Of a stretch of DNA of 64,000 nucleotides, positions 44,525 through 55,885 are shown one piece after another. The notes beneath the pieces were generated by a model. That model had not been told where the DNA came from. It did no database searches and worked only from the letters and a program-made list of their open reading frames with translations. How positions within the stretch are numbered: position 1 is the stretch's first letter; each line of letters begins with the position of its first letter. Both the position numbers and the translations under genes were made by a program. This stretch comes from Lunularia cruciata (taxonomy: Eukaryota; Streptophyta; Marchantiopsida; Lunulariales; Lunulariaceae): NCBI GenBank assembly GCA_948567375.1, contig OX419757.1, positions 69,316,001 to 69,380,000 on the forward strand, read 5' to 3'.

Positions 44525-46980
44525 CTAATCCAATCCAATATCTACTTCTTCCTTGGCTTTCAAACCCAAACCCGCAGTAACTTTGCTTCCTACTACTCTA
44601 TCCTCGGGTTTCACAACTCTTATATCCTCTACCAAATCTAGTAGTTCTCTTTCCTGATCTGAAATTCCACTAGTAGGTAATCTTTCTAACTCCCTTTCTC
44701 CCGGCCCACTCTTCTCTGATGTCTCCAATGGTAACTCTGAAGACATCTGCACTCCTACTTCATCTACTTTGGGTTTTTCTCTAACATCTTTCCGAAGTTT
44801 ATCTTTCTCCAATTTCACTAAATCTAATCTAATCGTGATATTGTCTTCTACTTCCAATATCTTTCTATCTACGCGAGTTCTCATACTGATCAACAAAGCA
44901 TTCAAGTATGTGTCCTTTGCATGTCTCCTCCTCGTCTCCTGCACCAACAACTTCAACTCGTGCAACCTCATCTCTTCAATATGCACACTGGCCTTTGTAC
45001 TCAGCATTGCATTCATCCTGATAACGATCTCCTTCAATGGCTCCAATCTCATTTTCCTCTCCCATTCTCGATCTGCAAGCCAATCTTCTCGGTACATTGC
45101 TAATTTTGCTTCAAATTTGGCTTTCACAGCCTCATTCTCCTTCTCCTTCTGTACAATCTTCTCCTCCTGATTGCGAAGTTACTCTCTCAACCTCTCTTCT
45201 TCTCTATATCACACTATCAACTCTCATTGCCACAGTTGCTTCTTCTCTTCTACACTCTCCATCACCCTATCGAGCTCTTGTTCCTTCTTGGCTACTCTTG
45301 CCATAGCATGGATAATCTCTAATCTCAAGTCTATAAACTGCTGCTTCAAGATTTCATTCTCAGCTACTTGTCTTTCCCTTGCTATGTCACTCTACTTTAT
45401 GAGTTCCTCTCGATTCCTTGCTTCTCTCCTCAAGTTCTCGATTACTTGATTTTGTACTACTCCATCTACTCATAGTACTTCCCTTCCTTCTCACCTTGGA
45501 TTATATTCTTCTTCAATTCCGAGTTCTCTTGTTCCAATCGTGCTAACACCTGCAACATAGTCTTCACCTCTGGACACTTTGACTGCATCTCCTTCTTCCA
45601 GTGTTCTAACTTCACCAATAAAGGACATACAACGTACTCCACTCCTTCACTCGTGGCTACTTTGACTTGCGGAGTGACCTCCTTCTTCACCTCTTCTTCT
45701 CTCGATACTCGCCTTCTTTGCTGTAGTTGTCATATCGGAATAGATGGTTCACTTCCTGAACTTGCATTCTCCTCTTCTCTTACCTTGCTTGGACCCGCTT
45801 CACACTTCACCTTTTTCCTAGAACAAACTCCTCTCTGAATAGTAACTTTTCTCTCTTCCTGCTCTGGCACTTCATCTTCTAACTTCATGTTACCTTCCTC
45901 TTCTATCTCCATCCTGGCTTCTTCTTCTTCTGTGGGTATCGATGTCATCTCTCCTCCATCGTCGCTGTCACTACTCGTGTCTCCATTCTACAATGTGAGC
46001 TCGGGTTCTTCTTCTTGTTCTGAGTCTTTGGACTTGCACTTGGCTTTGCCCTCCAATTCTTCCTCCAACGATGCAATTACTACCATACCTTTCCTCGGGT
46101 TTACTCATCTGGTCTTCTGAGGTCTTGTTTTCTTGATGTCTTCTCCTTCTCCTTATAGACTCCTCTTCTTTGACTTTGGAGTACTCATGTCCACTTGCAC
46201 ACCCTTCCCCGTCTGCACGCAATACTCATCGCTGCTCCTGATTTGAAGAATGTATTGTTGTTCCTCCGCTTCGACCTCCTTTCTTAAGTCGGGATGGAAA
46301 TGCAACACCATTCTATTGCGCTTTGCCGCATTGAGCAAGTTCAGCGCCAAATAAAAATGCGCTGCAAATGGCACAATGTAATATGGAGGCAATTATCCCG
46401 CAAATTCCACACCATCTGTTGTGTTTGCCCATGGAAGCACTTTGCCCAGTTAATCGACTCTCCTGCAAACATCTTATGGAAGAACACCGCTTGGTGCTTC
46501 ATCACATAAGTCGTTCTCTCTTGCTTCAAGATTGCCATGAGAGCACGCATGATCCCTCGCTTGACAGGATCCTTGTAACTCTCTACTTTGTACCCATTCT
46601 TCATGTCCTTTGAAGAAAATGCATCTCTCACTTCTTGGGTTTCTTCTGCTACCTCTCCCTTCCCCAAGAATGTGGCACCTTGCTCCGTGCCTGCTTCTCT
46701 TCCGAGTACTAATCTCCAATCTAACTCCGTCCAGCAAGCCACATTTCCTCTCTTCCCCTCTTCCTTGGGGCCATCAAGACATCTACTCTTGATTATCTCA
46801 GTCATGAACCCTGGAAAGCTTACATTCCACTTCCACACCAAGAATGTGATCCGAACTCGCTCAAGACTTCAATTCATGCGATCACATCTAACCTCCGAAT
46901 CGTATGATTTCTCACTACAAATTCGGAGTTCTTCTTCTCTCTTCCCATCTTTCTTTCTTTGTCACTATCTCTTGGATTAG
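44525..46980 (-). pseudogene. gORF in the giant LTR at 43738-51262 (minus, several frames)
   Basis: Reading right to left, an N-terminal domain spans about 46940-46153 (WNVSFPGFMTEI, DWRLVLGREAG, NGYKVESYKDP, AVFFHKMFAGES, WAKCFH, FAAHFYLALNLL). An acidic linker follows (45948-45730, EEEEARMEIEEEGN), then a coiled coil (45690-45466, VCPLLVKLEHWKKEMQ... ENSELKKN; continued by Glu/Lys-rich sequence to 45130). A tail spans 45127-44525 (LHELKLLVQETRR, RVDRKILEVEDN, VGVQMSSELP, ending VDIGLD). The last frame is 200 codons long and intact. Stops and shifts separate the blocks. It is an unknown protein, probably self-associating. Confidence 0.6.
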
Positions 46981-47562
46981 CTCTCTCAAATTCTCCTGTG
47001 GTGCCCACATTTTTTGTTTTTCTCTGTTTATTAGCATTTGAAGGAAGAAGTAAGCACGGAAAGCCGAATTGCAAAAGAAGAATGGACGGAAGTGACTTTA
47101 GAGGAAATCCAAAGAAGGCGAGATTGGATCTGATGATGGAGGTACTCAGAAGAAGGGTATGACGGGAAAAAGTCCAAAGAGCACCGTCTTCGGGTCGGAA
47201 GGCGTAGGTGATATAAAGACTATTTAACAACCTTAGTATGTGGCAAGAAAGTACACTTCAAGAAACGGCAGAGGCAGAAGAAGCATGTCTTGACAGTGAC
47301 CGGACATCAACACGCAGAAGAGGGGAGGTCGAATTTGAAATCGACTAAAGAATGATTGCAATTCGGGTAATATAAGATTGCAATTGCGCAGGGACAAGTG
47401 AATATGCTAAGTAAATTTCCAATTCCTTTGAGTAGTCATCCTGTAGTAATGCGTGGGCGGAAGCCAATTGAGAGTGAAATTTTCTGAAATCCAGAAGGGG
47501 TTAGAGTGTCTTGTCCAGGAGAGGGCATCATCTTTTAGTGTCGAAGAACAAGGGAACAGATC

Positions 47563-48295
47563 ATGGCAAAGAAGGTCACAAATGCTCTGGTGGTGCAAAG
47601 TTTTGCAATTTGTAGGTTAGATGTGGTAGCCAGAATCAAAGTCTTGAATAGACTTTGTATTATGTTTTTAGCATGGAACTGGAATTTCAGTTTCCCAGGA
47701 GTGATGGTAGAGATAGCTGCCAGTAATTGTGAGGAGGGTCCCAAAGTTGAAGGGAAGAGAGGAAATCCGGCTCGATGGACTAAGTCGGATTGGAGGTTAG
47801 TATTGGGGAAGGAAGCAGGAGAGCCGACGTGGATCACCTTCTATCGGAAGTGTGATGGTGCAGAAGAGATGGCAGAAATTCGGAACTCTTTCTTTGCTCC
47901 GAGAACCACAAATGGCTACAAGGTGGAGTCCTATTGGGATCCTATTGGGATCCAATTAGGAGAAGTATCATGGAGGTGATGATGGCCATGTTCAAGCCAG
48001 AACAAACAACATACGTGAACATGCAGCAAGCGGTCTTCTTCCACCAGATGTTTGCAGGGGTAAAGGTGAATTAGGCGAAGTGTTTTCACCAACAAACGAG
48101 GCAGATGGTAATCAATTGGCAGATAGGTTTGCCTCCCCATTATTTCGCACCATTTGTAGTACACTTCTACTTTGGGTTGAACTTGCTAACAGTAGAGAGA
48201 GGCATCTCATGGTGTCCCATTTCCATCTTGACTTAAGACGGGGAGCGGATGAAGAAGAGCGACAGTATATGATACATGTGAGCCAATGATGACCA
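47563..48295 (+). pseudogene. gORF N-terminal domain, giant LTR 46997-50753
   Basis: ATG 47563 starts MAKKVTNALVVQSFAICRLD. Conserved points are FLAWNWNFSFPG, RWTKSDWRLVLGKEAGE, NGYKVESYWDP, then in another frame AVFFHQMFAGV, AKCFHQQTRQM, PPHYFAPFVVHFYFGLNLL. The frame break is explained by an 11-bp tandem duplication (47930-47951, CCTATTGGGAT twice). The domain is aromatic-rich and recurs in at least six LTR copies here. I know no family for it. Confidence 0.6.
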
Positions 48296-49790
48296 CTTCT
48301 TGAAGACAAGACAATGGAAGATAGAAGAAGTCACAAGTCCAAAGATGAAGAAGCACAGTAAACCCAAAGAAGCAAAGTCACCTCCAGCTCAAAGGAAGAC
48401 TCAAAGACTGGTTGTGCAAAATAAGAAGATGGTGAGACAAGCATCATCAGAATTAGAGTCTTAAGAAAAAATAGAGTCGCAAGGAGTGGAATCAGAAGAA
48501 GATGAACTCACCTTAAAAAGTGAGGAGTCTGGAAGTGATAGAGAGGGGGAACCTAAGGTTCAGCAATTGGTGGCAGTCAGTGAAGCTTGTCATGTGATGA
48601 TTGACAGAGTACCCGGAACAACGAGTCATTGCGTAGCCATGGTGGTGAATAAGCAGATACCAGAGGAAAAGGAGGAGTATCCTACGGGGCCGAGTTCAAT
48701 CCGTAAAGGGGAAGAGAGTTCAGATGCGGTGTCTCTGAAGATACGAAGATCGCGACTTTGGATGAAGGAGTCGATGAAGGAGCCAATGAAGGAGACAAAG
48801 ACGGCGACAAAGATAAAAATAACTTTGGTGGGATAGTATATCTAACAAAGGTTGTCACACCGTTGTTGGAGCTACTAAAGGAGCATCGAAACGTAATTCC
48901 CCAAGATCGTAGAAAGGGGATGAATGAGTTGCAGGTGGTGAAGCATTTGTTGAGTGAAGTGAAGGGGTTGCAGGAGCAACAAGTCCGAAGAAATGACAAA
49001 ATTGGAGAACTTCAGAGAGAGGAAGTCTTGAACAAGAAGGCTTTCGAGATGTTACAAGAGAGCTACGAGTCAAAAGGGAAAGAACTACAGAGGCAAGCAG
49101 GAGAATTGAAGAAGCAGGCGATGTGGCTGAGCAAACTGAAGGAGGAAGTGAGTGATGTGCGCATCAAGAATATTCATTTGAAGACGACGGCAACAGTAAT
49201 AGAGCAAGAGTTGGACAGCTTGAAGAAGAGTGCAGCTGGGAAGGATCAAGCATGGCAGAAGGAGTTAGCAGTCAGGCATGAAGAAGAAGGACAAATACAA
49301 GAGCTAGTCTGAAGTGCTGAGTTACAGAGTACACTATATGCGGAGGAGAAGAAGATGCTCGCTGCTGAGTACAAAGATGAGTTGAAGATGTACCACAAAG
49401 AGTTGAAGGCAGAGCACTCTTGAGGGTATGAGTCGGAAACAGTAGGAGAAGTTGCAAGGAAGTTGAGAGCAATCTTGAGCATGGAGGCTGAAGGAAGATT
49501 GGAAGAAGCACGTCTACATGAGTTTAAGTTGCTTGTGCAGGAAACTTGGAAGAGAAAAGCCAAAGATGTGGATATGAACACATTGTTGATCCGATTGAGG
49601 GAGCGGGTAGACCAGAAGATGTTAGAAGTAGAAGACAATGTTAGTCTCCGATTAGATTTAGTCAATGCGGAGTTAGAGAAAATTAGGAATAGTGCGATAA
49701 CGGAGAGGAAGTCCAATGTTGCAGAAGTAGGAATTCAGGTGTCATCGGACTTATTATTAGAGACATTAGAGATGAGTGTGTAAGGAGATA
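48296..49790 (+). pseudogene. gORF linker, coiled coil and tail, giant LTR 46997-50753
   Basis: A basic then acidic linker (48340-48757, EEDELTLKSEESGSD) is followed by an intact 184-codon frame (48758-49312). This frame has VTPLLELLKEHRN and long heptad-like stretches (LQREEVLNKKAFEMLQESY, ELKKQAMWLSKLKEE), typical of an extended coiled coil. A TGA at 49310-49312 separates the next part. The 49463-49783 frame holds RLHEFKLLVQETWKRKAKD, RVDQKMLEVEDN and VGIQVSSDLLLETLE. The tail then decays near 49790. The layout suggests a dimeric or filament-forming protein. Confidence 0.6.
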
Positions 49791-51267
49791 AAGAGTTAGA
49801 TAAGTCACTCCTTAGTGCAATTATAGTTCCTAGTGTAGAAGTAGTAGAATGAGTGTAGGAATTAGTAGAATTAGCAATACTCAAAGAAGGAGAAGTATTA
49901 GGAAGATCATTGGGTTAGGAAGCTGATGATGAAGTAGACATCGGATCGGTGTAAGTATCAATTTTGAGATAGGAAGAGGCAGATATGAAGAGATGGATAG
50001 TTAGTTTGGATCTGCAGGTAGGAAGAGACGTTAGGAAGTGGTGCATTAGTAGGAAGAACTGCTATTTGCTTCAATATTTAAAGGAATCATTTGCAGTAGT
50101 ATGTTGTTTAGTACTCAAATTTTTGAAGATAGATAAAGCGAAGTGTTGTTTCCAGTGCTTGTCGCTTGAGCTTAATTCCGATTGTCAATTCTATGTGTGT
50201 GTGTTTGTGAGTGTGTGGAGAATTCCGAAGTTCAAGTCAGTGTGTCTGTGGATGTTGGATTCTACAGCCTTGATCTTCATTCTGTGTGTGTGATCCTAAG
50301 TGAAGTGCATCGGAGCAATGCCTTGACAGATCTGAGGAATTGTAGTGTTGGTAGTATTCTGCATTTGTGAGTGCAGCACAAAGTTGATGTGAAGCAATTC
50401 AATCGAGGAAGTTGTGCCTTCAGTGGAGGGGTGGAACACAATTTTGAGGTGAAATTGTTCTTTGCAATGAAGTGCCGTCTTCGGGAGAATCTGAATCATT
50501 GCAATCAAGAGTTGTTTGGACAGAATTTGCTATGTTGTGATTATGTGTGTGTGTATTCGTGACAAGTTGTCAAGATTGTGAGCTTGTTACTCTCTTCTAG
50601 GTGTAGTTTCTACCTGAGAGATTAAAGAAAACACCAAGAAGAACTACAAGTTATTGTTTGACTTCATATTTGACCAATTCTGAATCGTATCTCTGCAGGA
50701 ACAAACTTTACTTACCCGATTACCGCAAAAGTGATATTTGCTGGGTTGTCACATCTCCTCTACACACCAATGCATCTTTGACTCTATTTCCCTTCCCATG
50801 ATCACCTGTAAAACAACTCCTAAACGGCAAAGGAAAATTGCTTGTCATTGTTTCATCTTTAGCCCGATTTTTATAGAGTTGCGCCTTCTTTGTCTATCTT
50901 CAATTTGAGTTTCTATCAAGAAATCACACCTCTTGCATGCTCCTGTCACTGTCAAGTGTCCTTCGCGAGTATGACCGCCGGTTTTTGAACAGTCCCTTCT
51001 TGAATTTCTCGCCCCAAAGGAAAGTTGTTACACTATCCTTGCCTTGGGTTGAGCACCCTCGATACAAAGACTTCTTACTTCGGGTTGTATGCTGACAGGG
51101 CAATTCCGAGTACTTTGCCTTATGACCCAAAGTCACATTACCTCGGGTTTCATCCTGAAGACTCTTTTCTTTGCCTTCTTCGGCCATATAGACGCAATCT
51201 GACTTCTCTATACACTTCTTCTTCTCTATTTCAAGAGAAAAACAAAAAATGTGGGTACCACAGCTTG

Positions 51268-53627
51268 CCATTCTTTTTCTTCACAATGACAATTGGAGAC
51301 ACCCATTCTGAATTCTCTACCTCAAAGATAAATCCAACCTCCTTGAGCTTATCAATCTCCTCCTTCACAACCAAAGATATTGGTGGGCTAATGCAACGTT
51401 GCTTTTGGCGGATTGGTCTTGCATGTGACTCCACCTCTATCTTGTGCTCCTCCAAGGTGACATCCTTCAAACCCTTGTAACTAAAAGCAAACACATGGAT
51501 GGAACTTGTGGAAAATCTCCTCAAATCTCACCTTCTCCTCCTTGGTAACATTTGGACCATACTTGAGGGTAGATAACCTTCTCTCTACCTCCTCAAATGT
51601 CAATGGTGATTTATCTGGTCCTTCAAAACCTCTAGCTTAGGTGCAAAATCCATAGCACACAAAGGATACACATCTGGATCAGATTCAGATTCATCCTCCT
51701 CCATGGAAGTCTCCTCTTCCATGCTTGTGTCCACACCTGGAGCTCCTTCTTTAGAATCTGATTCCCAATAATCAAAAGATGATGTATCTGAATGTGAAGT
51801 GTTGGTGGTGTTAGTCACAGGAACTGTGACTCTATGGTTTGATGGCCCAATCCTCAAGTACCCTTTGTGCCATCAATCAGTTGTGCGTGCTGCTCTCAAC
51901 CATGGCCTCACAAGAAGTAAGTCATAGCATGAATCCTTCCAGACTTGGAAAGTCATGAGATTTTGAACTCTCATAACTGAAACTACCACCTTATCCATCA
52001 CCCCTACTGGTCAAACTTGTTGCTTGTTTGCCATGCTCACCACAAAAGTTGAAGGTCTTGAGGGTATCATACCCAACTTCTTCATCAACCTTTCTGACAT
52101 GGCATTCATTGTTGATCCTCTATCAACAAGTGCATCCTTGATGTTGTGACTATTCACTCTCACATCATTCTTGGAGGCATATTTACAAGCCTCCCATGGT
52201 GCTGGTTTGACATCCACCACCCCCATTGATACTAGAGCTTTTGCCTTCTTCTTCCTCTTGCTCCTTGTAGAACTCAAACCACCTCTTAGCTCCTTTCTCA
52301 AGGTAGGGTTCAAAGCAATCAATTGGCCCACTATGATGTTAGCCTTGTGACTACCAACATCCTCCAACACATTGTAATTCCATTGTTGCTTTGAAATCAA
52401 GAAATCCTCCATCCCCAACTTCTTCCTTGGAGTCTTTGTTGTTGATGGTGTTGAGGTGCTAGTGCTCCTAGTAGACATAGGACTATCCTTGCTTGGAGTA
52501 AATCCTTGAGAAGAGTGAACATCCTCTACAAAACGAGCTCTCTTCTTCTCTTGTGCCAAAAGCTCCAAATTAAGACCCTTGGAGTTTGAGCACTCTCCCT
52601 TCTCATACTTGCTCTCAACCACATCTACGGAGGCTATCTCCTTACCTTTGTTTGGATTAGGAGCCACTTGGGTTTGACTACCTCCTTCTTTCCCTCTATT
52701 GGCTCCCTCGTAACCCCTTCCTCCATGGTAAGTGGAATTTGGGCAATTCCTTTGGATGTGACCTCTTCCTCCACAACCAAAACAATTTCTCTATTTGAAA
52801 TTGTTGGTTGGTTGGCCTCCTCTATATGGATAACTTCCATAACTCCTATCTCCTCTCCCCATATTATGATCCACCTCTCTCTTCTCCCATAGTTGCACTA
52901 CATTGATCTTGACATCTGCAAGTTGTTCTGTGATGGTTTGAAGTGGATCCTTTGGTGGAGGTGCAAGAACATGAGCAACTACTACTTGTGGTGCAACTCT
53001 TGCCACCAAAGTATCAGAAGTTACACCATACTTGTAACCTTGAGGAGGATGCGCAACCTCCTTCACCACCAAATCACTCTCATCCCCTTCCAAACTCTCC
53101 TCCATACAAATTGCGATCTTGATAGCTTCAACCTTGGAAGAAGGTTTCTCATATCTCACCTTGCTTCTAATTTGTGGTCTCAACCCTCCCACAAAATTCT
53201 TGGTGAGCATGGCCCCTATGCCAATCATAGTAGTCTCCATATCATCTCCACCCTTCCTCAACACTATGCAAAATCTGGATTTTAACTTTTCCACTCTTTC
53301 CACATAGACTCTCACTTTCTCTCCATCTCCTTGCTTGAGAAAGGTAACCTCACTCATCAATCTCTCACAACTTTCATCAGGAAGAAAGTTCTCAATGAGT
53401 GCTGAAGTCAAACTCTCCCAAGACTCTTCTTGTCCATCTCTTCTCTCTCTCTTTTGGTATTTTGACTCATACCATGTAAGTGCTACATCCTCAAAGAAAT
53501 CTGGTAATAATGAGGCCCACTCATTCTTCCTCCTCTCATTGTTTCCTATGCAAGCTCTCTTGAAGTCTCTCACAAAGGCCTCCACATCTTCTCCATCCTT
53601 GCCAAAGAAAACTGGAAGTTTTCCCAT
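51268..53627 (-). pseudogene. gag-pol: Gag, protease and RT start of element A2
   Basis: ATG at 53627 (MGKLPVFFGKDGEDVEAF) opens a 278-codon Gag frame that stops before the CCHC knuckle (a TAG near 52792). The knuckle (CFGCGGRGH) follows near 52760-52790. A 218-codon frame at 52667-52011 covers the linker and protease region, with VDRGS where B has VDGGS. Near 51857-51600 is the acidic segment after protease. The frame 51524-51268 is the RT N-terminus (KEEIDKLKEVGFIFEVENSE). The giant solo LTR cuts it after the Lys-Leu codons at 51267. Confidence 0.88.
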
Positions 53628-53693
53628 CTTAACCCCTCACTATCTTTCTTTTCTCTTAGTTTTTTTTTCTCTTTTCTTTCTCTTGCTCTATAA

Positions 53694-54335
53694 TTAATAG
53701 AGTATGTACATGACTAACACCATTTGAGAATAATTTACCCTAGGGAACACAAAAGGTTCAGGTTGCTCCAAGATTTCTATAGCAACATCAAATCCTAAAG
53801 TGCATATTAATCGAACCCTCACGGATAGTTTATCCATAAGTTGAAAGATTATCTCCATCACTAATCTTGAGGAACTAGCTGATGAAGGTGGTAGTATTTT
53901 TGTAGCTGTACTTAGACTCTCTCCAAGATCCTTCACCAAAGTCTCCAGAAGTGATTTTACTCCACTACACTCATGTCCGTTTGGAAGTCCTTCAACTCCA
54001 CAAACCTCACACAACTCCTTGGTCTTAGATCTTCTCCCTCTTGATCTTGGTGAAGAAGGTCCAGCATGCAAACCCAAGTCAAGTAAGCATCTCGTTTCTG
54101 TCAATCTCTTGCTCTCAAAGGTCAATGGACATGAGCTTGCCTTATGTCCCCTCTCTCCACATAGAAAGTACTTAGACTCACTCCTTCCCCCAAGTGGTGT
54201 AGGTTTTTGGATCCACTCAACACTCTCTTCAAATTCTATTGTAAACTCTCTTTTCCTCAAATCCACCCCTACAATCACCTCAAACCCTTGAGTAACCTTG
54301 CATGGTCTCAATTTCCACACTTGATGACCCTCCAT
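53694..54335 (-). CDS. Leader CCHC protein fused to ORF-b in element A2 (213 aa)
   Basis: It starts MEGHQVWKLRP. The knuckle reads CGERGHKASSC, but the first Cys-pair context is YFLCGERGH (first Cys replaced by Tyr), so the zinc site is damaged. Unlike A and B, an extra base removes the stop after the Ser-rich tail. The frame therefore continues through ORF-b to YILY. Either this fusion is ancestral and the separation derived, or the reverse. Confidence 0.55.
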   Translation of the reverse strand: MEGHQVWKLRPCKVTQGFEVIVGVDLRKREFTIEFEESVEWIQKPTPLGGRSESKYFLCGERGHKASSCPLTFESKRLTETRCLLDLGLHAGPSSPRSRGRRSKTKELCEVCGVEGLPNGHECSGVKSLLETLVKDLGESLSTATKILPPSSASSSRLVMEIIFQLMDKLSVRVRLICTLGFDVAIEILEQPEPFVFPRVNYSQMVLVMYILY

Positions 54336-55153
54336 GTTCCCAAGATGAATCTAAACACTCAGACATGCTTTTTGTTGCTCTCAAACTCCTCATGCATGAG
54401 ATCTCCACTCTGCAGAATTGACACTTCCTCACAATGTCAATCAAATCACCCAACCAATATGTGACAATCCTCTGAAATTTTGCACACTTAATCACAGCTC
54501 CAAGGCGTTCTTCCCTAATAAATTTTAGATCTTTTCATCTAGCCATTTGGACTAGACACCTTTCTATTCAGCACACATATTTCAGATTTGGTCTGAAAAC
54601 CACCCCCTTCACTTCAAAAATTCATAACTCCCTATCCAAGAATGATCTTTCTCTAATTTTTGAGGTAGAAAGTAGAATAAAATGCATTTAATTTTCTCTA
54701 AAATTTTCAGGACAATTCATTGGAAATTGAAGAAATGGCAGACTCTGTACAATTTTCCAGAGAGCATGCAATTGTGGGAGCAGTTTACCCTATCAAGTTT
54801 CAAAAATTCTAGCCCAGTGCGCATAGTAGCTCTCATAATAATTTTAAGTGTGCTAACTGAAAAATAACCCAAGCTATCATGTGTAGAAATTTCAAGTCCA
54901 GATCTTGAACTTGAGATTTTGCCCAAAATCACCTTAATCCCCAAAATTTGCAATCTACCTCACACAATCTCTCCAAATCCTCTCATGTGTATAAGATGTA
55001 CAAAATCATCTCAAAGACATCATAATGTACTACAAGGTATACAAATAGATCTTGGTTCTCTAACATAAGTTCAGCCCTCTCCTCTCCTAATGTTCTCTCC
55101 AAGTGAGCTCTCATAGCCTCCTTCTGCCTAATGTAGAATTGAATGCGGAACAT
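54280..55153 (-). other. Leader of element A2 with small ORFs
   Basis: It contains the overlapping ORF 54280-54495 (MIKCAKFQ), the frame 54717-54953 (MQILGIKVIL) and ORF-a at 54983-55153 (MFRIQFYIRQ, 56 aa). These match the layout of B. No other feature is seen. Confidence 0.5.
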
Positions 55154-55172
55154 TATCTTGCCTTCTAGAGAG

Positions 55173-55190
55173 GTCCCAACAACGGAACCA
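55173..55190 (-). other. Primer-binding site of element A2
   Basis: On the minus strand, TGGTTCCGTTGTTGGGAC starts four bases after the LTR end. It differs from B by two bases. Confidence 0.65.
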
Positions 55191-55194
55191 AAAA

Positions 55195-55885
55195 TGTGAG
55201 CTGGCCTATCTCTCACTCAGGATGAACCACTGATGGCTATTATGGTTTTGCAACATGGACTAAGAAGGCAAGGAACCCCAACTCCATCATACTCCTCCAA
55301 GGCTAACACTCCAAGACTCAAGACATTGCTCACTAGAGAACTCAATGAGAGAGAGAAAGTTTCAAATGAAAGGATGATGAGTACCTCCTCACCCCTTGTT
55401 TATATACTTGTGAAATAGTTACGCACCAAAGTTACTAATTACCATAGTAACTCAAGTTACTAGACTAAAAGTCAAGTAAAGTCAAAAAGTAGAAAGGAAT
55501 ATCCATTCACATGGGCATATTCCACTAGCATGTGATCTTATCTTGACCCAACCACTAAGTCAAGGATTCCTTCACATGGACTATCCTTGGAGTATAAAAG
55601 AATCCAAAACAAAAAGGCTTGCGGGCCCAAGAGTTCTCAACTCTTTCCTCAAAGTCAAACACTTAGGAATAATACCAAGTCAACACACTAGAATCCAAAA
55701 TAGTAGTGCTCATCTTTTCCACCTTCTCTAAAGTAAGGTCCTCTCTATCTTAGCTATGACTAACTCTAGTTAATCATGACTAATGTAGAACCATCCTTTA
55801 TCTCTATAAAATTAATATCTCTCAAGAACTTGTAATACCAAGCTAAATATCACAATACCACACACACGCATAAATAGGTGTTACA
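55195..55885 (-). repeat. 5' LTR of element A2 (691 bp)
   Basis: On the plus strand it begins TGTGAGCTGGCC and ends AGGTGTTACA. It is more diverged from B than the LTRs of A at several sites. Confidence 0.92.

Larger units (their letters stand above)
46997..50753 (+). repeat. Solo giant family-D LTR, 3,757 bp, TCTCC target duplication
   Basis: It begins TGTGGTGCCCACATTTTTTG and ends GCTGGGTTGTCACA. TCTCC flanks it at 46992-46996 and 50754-50758. It is the best full-length example of this LTR. It sits head-on inside another giant LTR of the opposite orientation. Its interior carries gORF in the LTR sense direction. Confidence 0.94.
43738..51262 (-). repeat. Solo giant family-D LTR, interrupted by another (GCTTG target duplication)
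   Basis: It begins TGTGACAACCCGGC at 43738 and ends GGGTACCACA at 51262. GCTTG occurs at 43733-43737 and 51263-51267. Removing the nested LTR and its TCTCC duplication leaves about 3.77 kb with no gag or pol, so this is a true long LTR left after LTR-LTR recombination. It carries gORF on the minus strand. Confidence 0.92.
39179..55885 (-). mobile_element. Element A2: family-A retrotransposon broken by three family-D solo LTRs
   Basis: The 5' LTR is 55885-55195, followed by primer site, leader ORFs, gag-pol, and a truncated 3' LTR reaching 39179. Solo LTRs sit at 40047-41953 (integrase) and 43738-51262 (reverse transcriptase), the latter with another at 46997-50753 inside it. Outer flanks GTAT and GTAC differ by one base. 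The left flank is a giant LTR gORF while the right flank is a D-type gag on the other strand, so the two sides do not come from one obvious target gene. Confidence 0.85.
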
